Program-made: the position numbers and the translations under genes | The notes under the pieces: model-generated | Database searches by the model: none | Told to the model about the DNA's origin: nothing | Seen by the model: only the letters and a program-made list of their open reading frames with translations | DNA from: an uncultured Clostridium sp. | GTDB taxonomy: Bacteria > Bacillota > Clostridia > Lachnospirales > Lachnospiraceae | DNA length: 9,321 nucleotides | Reading direction: 5' to 3' | Assembly (NCBI GenBank): GCA_958349075.1 | Contig: CATWBR010000157.1 | Coordinates: 1-9,321, forward strand | Shown: one piece after another, positions 6,199 through 9,321 of the stretch | Numbering within the stretch: the stretch's first letter is position 1 | Layout of the letters: each line of letters opens with the position of its first letter

Positions 6199-6204
6199 TA
6201 TCAT
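6176..6204 (+). promoter_or_regulatory. Sigma-A promoter of the LysR gene
   Basis: A perfect -35 TTGACA (6176-6181) and TATCAT (6199-6204, 5 of 6) are separated by 17 bases. Transcription would begin near 6211, giving a leader of about 25 bases with the AAGGAG ribosome binding site. Confidence 0.8.
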
Positions 6205-6235
6205 AAAAGGCATAGAGCCTTAAGGAGAGAGTGGA

Positions 6236-7126
6236 ATGACGCTTAAGCAGTTACAATATTTTCAGAAGGTGGCGGAGACCGGAAATTATACAAAGGCCGC
6301 TCAACTTCTTTTTATATCCCAGCCGGCCCTCAGTTTCTCGATTCAGGAGCTGGAGAAGGAATTGAACGCCCCCCTGTTTAAGAAGGACGGGCGCACCGTG
6401 GAGCTTACGAAGTACGGAGAGATTCTGCTGGATCATACGGAAAGGATTATGGGGGAGATAGAGAGCGCAGTGGACAGTATTGACTGCCTGGTAAATTCCG
6501 ACAGGGGCCACATCACCCTCTCCTATATCAGCGCGATGAGCGCCGTATTTATTCCCCGCATTGTCCGGTCATTCTGCGAGACTCCGAAGAATCACAGCGT
6601 GAAGTTCACACTCCTTGAACAGCCGACGAAGGAGGCAGAAGAGTGCGTGCTTTCCGGGAAAAGTGATGTGGGCTTTGGCTCACGGCCGGAATGTGCCGCT
6701 TTGGCTTCGTTTCCCGTCTATATCGAGGAGATGGCTCTGATTGTGCCTCCCGGACATCCACTCGCCTCTCGGGAGGAGGTCTGTATACGGGACACGAAAG
6801 ACTGCCAGTTCATCGCTTATAATAAATCGAGCGGGCTCCGCCATGAAAACGACAGGGTCTATGAAGATCAGGGGATCAAGCGTAGGATTGTCCATGAAGC
6901 GGCGGACAATATTATGGTCACGCAGCTTGTGGCGGCCGGAATGGGCGTCGCCGTGGTACCCAGGCGGTACGGCGACAGCCGTTATCACGTTACATGCCTG
7001 CGGCTGACGGACTATGTAACGCCGCGCACGCTTTACATGTTCTGGAAGGAAGACCGTTTTATCTCTCCTGCGGCAGGGCGGTTCCTGGGTTTTGTAAAAG
7101 AGCAGGCGGCTTTCTGCCATGCGTGA
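6236..7126 (+). CDS. LysR-type transcriptional regulator, divergent from the operon
   Basis: At 296 residues this is a standard LysR-family regulator. The N-terminal winged helix-turn-helix (residues 1-60) shows LQYFQKVAETGNYTKAA, the recognition helix ISQPALSFSIQELE, and LFKKDGRTVELTKYG. Residues from about 90 form the periplasmic-binding-protein-like effector domain, including SYISA, IVPPGHPLA and GMGVAVVP. AAGGAG lies 8 bases before ATG at 6236. It is transcribed away from the aroE operon across a 311-base shared region. It is therefore the likely activator of that operon and repressor of itself, with quinate, shikimate or a dehydro derivative as inducer. A LysR regulator (QuiR) responding to shikimate is known for Listeria quinate/shikimate genes, which makes this plausible by analogy. 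I see no terminator after it, so read-through into the next gene is possible. Confidence 0.93.
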   Translation: MTLKQLQYFQKVAETGNYTKAAQLLFISQPALSFSIQELEKELNAPLFKKDGRTVELTKYGEILLDHTERIMGEIESAVDSIDCLVNSDRGHITLSYISAMSAVFIPRIVRSFCETPKNHSVKFTLLEQPTKEAEECVLSGKSDVGFGSRPECAALASFPVYIEEMALIVPPGHPLASREEVCIRDTKDCQFIAYNKSSGLRHENDRVYEDQGIKRRIVHEAADNIMVTQLVAAGMGVAVVPRRYGDSRYHVTCLRLTDYVTPRTLYMFWKEDRFISPAAGRFLGFVKEQAAFCHA

Positions 7127-7150
7127 AACGGTACGTTTAAAAAAAATATT

Positions 7151-7179
7151 TTGCAAAAACCGTCAACATGTTATATACT
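7151..7179 (+). promoter_or_regulatory. Sigma-A promoter of the SEC-C protein gene
   Basis: TTGCAA (7151-7156, 4 of 6) and TATACT (7174-7179, 5 of 6) are spaced by 17 bases. Transcription would start near 7186, about 50 bases before the ATG. This makes the gene independent of the LysR gene. Confidence 0.7.
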
Positions 7180-7235
7180 AGAGACGGACTGACGCATTTG
7201 CGTTAATAATCACGGAAAAAGGAAGGTTATTACAT

Positions 7236-7745
7236 ATGACATTGTTGGAAAACTGGCGTAATCTTGCATACGGCGATGGGATGGATGATAAACAGAAGGA
7301 AGAACTCTGGTCCGGGTATTTTACAATTGAAAAGGGAATTTATGAGAAAATCCTTTCCAATCCCACAGAGGTAATAGAAGGCACAGTGAAAGAACTGGCT
7401 GAAAAATATGAGACAGAAGTATTAATCATGACGGGATTTTTAGACGGAATCAACGAGAGCCTGAAGGGCTACGAGAATCCAATCGAGACGATGGATGAGG
7501 ATACCGCAGTCAAGATTGAGATTGATCCGGAGAAATTATATTACAACATGGTAGAGGCAAAGGCTAACTGGCTTTTTGAACTTCCGCAGTGGGATTCCAT
7601 CCTGACAGAGGAGAAGAGAAAAGAACTCTACAAGACGCAGAAAGCATCCGGAACCGTCCGCAACGAGCAGAAGATCTATCCAAACGATCCATGTCCATGC
7701 GGAAGCGGAAAGAAATACAAGAAGTGCTGCGGCCGCAATAAATAA
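7236..7745 (+). CDS. SEC-C motif-containing protein of unknown function
   Basis: The 169-residue acidic, soluble protein ends in a SEC-C zinc-binding tail: [17 protein letters not shown] (residues 150-166), with Cys153, Cys155, Cys164 and Cys165 as metal ligands. This is the motif found at the C-terminus of SecA and on many unrelated small proteins, where it binds zinc and can contact SecB or ribosomes. Residues 1-135 are mostly helical by composition, with no signal peptide or membrane segment, and I recognise no named domain there. GGAAGG lies 9 bases before the ATG. Its codon use is more AT-rich than the aroE operon. It has its own promoter and a terminator downstream, so it is probably monocistronic and unrelated to the operon. 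Function unknown; a part in protein targeting or quality control is only suggested by the tail. Confidence 0.9.
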   Translation: MTLLENWRNLAYGDGMDDKQKEELWSGYFTIEKGIYEKILSNPTEVIEGTVKELAEKYETEVLIMTGFLDGINESLKGYENPIETMDEDTAVKIEIDPEKLYYNMVEAKANWLFELPQWDSILTEEKRKELYKTQKASGTVRNEQKIYPNDPCPCGSGKKYKKCCGRNK

Positions 7746-7778
7746 CAGGCGGTAAACGGCAGAAGACAGGATAATGTA

Positions 7779-7828
7779 AATACCGGCAGTGGAACCTGAA
7801 TGGAAGTCTGGGTTTTTCTGCCGGTATT
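7779..7828. repeat. 11-base perfect inverted repeat after the SEC-C gene
   Basis: AATACCGGCAG (7779-7789) and CTGCCGGTATT (7818-7828) form a perfect 11-bp stem with a 28-base loop. Neither strand has a clear T-run behind it (plus: CGATTGTC; minus: TACATTATC after the stem). It may protect the SEC-C transcript's 3' end or assist the terminator that follows. Confidence 0.5.
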
Positions 7829-7872
7829 CGATTGTCTCAATTGTAATGTATATCCTGTTCTGACATTTTGTG

Positions 7873-7925
7873 AAAAGGGCTGTTGCAGAACCGATGATTA
7901 TCAGTTGTTCTGTACGGCCCTTTTT
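7873..7925. terminator. Probable bidirectional terminator between convergent SEC-C and MATE genes
   Basis: AAAAGGGC (7873-7880) pairs with GCCCTTTT (7917-7924), and an inner CAGAAC (7886-7891) with GTTCTG (7907-7912). The T-run at 7921-7925 serves the plus strand, and the complement of 7873-7876 gives TTTT for the minus strand. The element overlaps the last codons of the MATE gene (stop at 7901-7903), so it ends both convergent units. Confidence 0.75.
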
Positions 7926-9265
7926 GTGTTGTTTCTGTCCGGCCTCCGGTACGATGCGCAGCAGATGGCGGTTCCAACCGCCCAGGCGGCCGGCCAGATC
8001 CACCAGACGCCGTTTATGCCCCAGTGACGGGAGAAGAAATTCCCGAGGAGGAGACGCACCATCACATCCGAGATGCTGGACATCATGAAAGCGTTCATGC
8101 GGCCGATTCCCCTTAAGGCTCCGTCCGTCACGATTTTCAGGCAGACCAGGTAATAAAAGGGAACCACAATGCGGACAAACCCCATTCCCACTGCAATGAT
8201 ATCCTCTTTTCCCGGATCAGGCGAGACGAATAACGACAGGATGCGCGGCCCGTCCGCGAGCATCAGGAACACGACGGCCGAAGTGAAACATCCGCCCAGA
8301 ATCAGACAGAGCCGGTATCCCTGCCGGATGCGTTCGTGATGTCCGGCCCCCTTATTCTGCGCGATAAAGCCGGAGAGAGCGTTACTGAGCGCCATCAGTG
8401 AGTTGACATACAGCCCGTTGATGCGGAAGGCAATGGAATAGCCGGTCAGTGTGATGACGCCGTATCCGTTGATGATATTCTGCAGGGCAAGCTGGCCGGT
8501 GGACATGAATACATGTTGGACAATGCTTGGAACTGCAAGCTTTAGTATTTCCTTTAAAACGGGCAGGGAGAAGGAAGGACGGTATTCCCCGCCGAGCCGG
8601 CGACACAGTCTCTTTACGGCAAAGAGCGTGGCAAAGGAAGATGCCGCCTGGGAGAGAAGGGTAGCCAGGGCCAGACCCGAGATCCCGAGCGGAATGAAAA
8701 GCACCAGGAGCAAATCCAGGGCGATATTCATAAAGGAAGAGAAAATCAGAAAAATCAGGGGAGCCCCGGAGTTCCCCAGCCCGTTCAGCACACCGGTAGT
8801 GATATTGTACAGAAAGAGAAACGGCAGGCCTGCAGTGTATATGAAGAGATACTGCCGTGTCGGCAGCAGGGCCTCTTTTGGGACGGAGAGCCATGTCAGG
8901 ATATGGGGACAGGCAATAAGGCCGATAAACATCAGGAATACGGAGCATGGGATAAAGCAGAGCAGGGCCGTTCTTACGGCTTTTTTTACATTGTGGTGTT
9001 CGCCGGAACCAAATTGCTGGGAGCAGTAAATGGAGGTGCCGATGCCGAGGCCGGATGCGACGGCAATATAGAGGACGGTGACCGGATAACATGTCCCTAC
9101 GGCTCCAAGGGAGACGGAACCGATGTGGTTGCCCGCGATCCAACTGTCGGCGAGATTGTAGGCCTGCTGAAAAAACATGCTGGCAAACATGGGGAGAGAG
9201 TAGGAGAGTAGAACCGGGAACGGCCTCCCCTCTGTCAAATCTTTTGGACGAATAAGCGCCTTCAT
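7901..9265 (-). CDS. MATE-family multidrug/Na+ (or H+) antiporter
   Basis: A 454-residue polytopic membrane protein with the twelve-helix pattern and length of MATE efflux pumps, which export cationic drugs or metabolites using a sodium or proton gradient. Family marks are an early SLPMFASMFFQQAYNLADSWIAG stretch (residues 22-45, with LADSW resembling the usual VDxxxVG region), GLGIGTSIYCSQQFGSG in helix 2-3, and NGLGNSGAPL before helix 5. The second half repeats the arrangement, with FIAQNKGAG and GALRGIGRMN. AGGAGG lies 7 bases before ATG at 9265. The C-terminus ends in a short basic tail that overlaps the shared terminator. It is convergent with the SEC-C gene and belongs to a separate unit whose promoter is near or beyond the right edge. 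Substrate is unknown; nothing ties it to the aroE operon. Confidence 0.93.
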   Translation of the reverse strand: MKALIRPKDLTEGRPFPVLLSYSLPMFASMFFQQAYNLADSWIAGNHIGSVSLGAVGTCYPVTVLYIAVASGLGIGTSIYCSQQFGSGEHHNVKKAVRTALLCFIPCSVFLMFIGLIACPHILTWLSVPKEALLPTRQYLFIYTAGLPFLFLYNITTGVLNGLGNSGAPLIFLIFSSFMNIALDLLLVLFIPLGISGLALATLLSQAASSFATLFAVKRLCRRLGGEYRPSFSLPVLKEILKLAVPSIVQHVFMSTGQLALQNIINGYGVITLTGYSIAFRINGLYVNSLMALSNALSGFIAQNKGAGHHERIRQGYRLCLILGGCFTSAVVFLMLADGPRILSLFVSPDPGKEDIIAVGMGFVRIVVPFYYLVCLKIVTDGALRGIGRMNAFMMSSISDVMVRLLLGNFFSRHWGINGVWWIWPAAWAVGTAICCASYRRPDRNNTKRAVQNN

Positions 9266-9274
9266 AAACCATCC

Positions 9275-9305
9275 TCCTTCTGAAACCGTGTGGTACGAAC
9301 CGTGC
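9275..9305 (-). repeat. Short direct repeat upstream of the MATE gene
   Basis: On the minus strand CACGGTT occurs twice, 14 bases apart (plus-strand AACCGTG at 9298-9292 side and 9282-9288 side), just before the MATE ribosome binding site. It could be part of an operator, but the window ends here and no promoter can be placed around it. Confidence 0.25.
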
Positions 9306-9321
9306 TTTGATGGGATAAGGC

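Larger units (their letters stand above)
5925..6235. promoter_or_regulatory. Divergent control region between the operon and its LysR regulator
   Basis: This 311-base gap holds no credible gene. The half beside the regulator (about 6060-6235) is AT-rich and carries the regulator's promoter and two dyads. The half beside the operon (about 5960-6052) is GC-rich and would be the operon's leader. Divergent layout with a LysR gene usually means the regulator controls both sides from this interval. Confidence 0.75.

Noticed and set aside
8382..9272. Long minus-strand frame of 296 codons overlapping the MATE gene
   Set aside because: It is a shifted frame of the MATE gene, rich in Arg, His and Pro and lacking membrane segments, while the MATE frame is clearly a membrane transporter.
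1..9321. CRISPR arrays, insertion sequences, tRNA or rRNA genes, attachment sites
   Set aside because: I found no regularly spaced repeats, transposase-like frames, tRNA-like cloverleaf or integrase signature. Reading was by eye, so very diverged elements could be missed.

Overview
The window looks like a chromosome segment from a low-to-moderate GC, Gram-positive anaerobe of the class Clostridia, most likely Lachnospiraceae. This rests on strong AGGAGG-type ribosome binding sites, sigma-A promoters, a Gram-positive type IV pilin-like protein, a SEC-C protein and a GntP-type permease. The genus is not determined. I see no tRNA, rRNA, CRISPR array or mobile element.

Layout, left to right. Bases 1-1150 hold a possible tail of an upstream gene, a promoter, and a type IV pilin-like gene (+) closed by a strong intrinsic terminator. 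Bases 1193-5924 hold a five-gene minus-strand operon. Read 5'->3' it encodes AroE-family dehydrogenase 2, an SDR oxidoreductase, a GntP-family permease, type I 3-dehydroquinate dehydratase (AroD) and AroE-family dehydrogenase 1. Bases 5925-6235 are the divergent control region, with a good sigma-A promoter for the regulator, two dyads suited to LysR binding, and a GC-rich leader with three predicted hairpins upstream of the operon. Bases 6236-7126 encode a LysR-type regulator (+). Bases 7236-7745 encode a SEC-C protein (+) with its own promoter. Bases 7901-9265 encode a MATE efflux pump (-) whose 3' end overlaps a probable bidirectional terminator.

The main interest is the operon with its divergent regulator. 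A permease, two AroE-type dehydrogenases, an AroD with all catalytic residues, an extra SDR and a LysR regulator, with no other chorismate-pathway gene beside them, look like an inducible pathway for uptake and dissimilation of quinate, shikimate or a related hydroaromatic acid rather than aromatic biosynthesis. Both AroE proteins have an acidic residue where NADP-dependent AroE carries its Asn-Arg-Thr signature, which suggests NAD use and fits catabolism. No 3-dehydroshikimate dehydratase is present, so the end product cannot be read from this window. The SDR may provide a reductive or oxidative step that has not been described. This is inference from gene content and residues.
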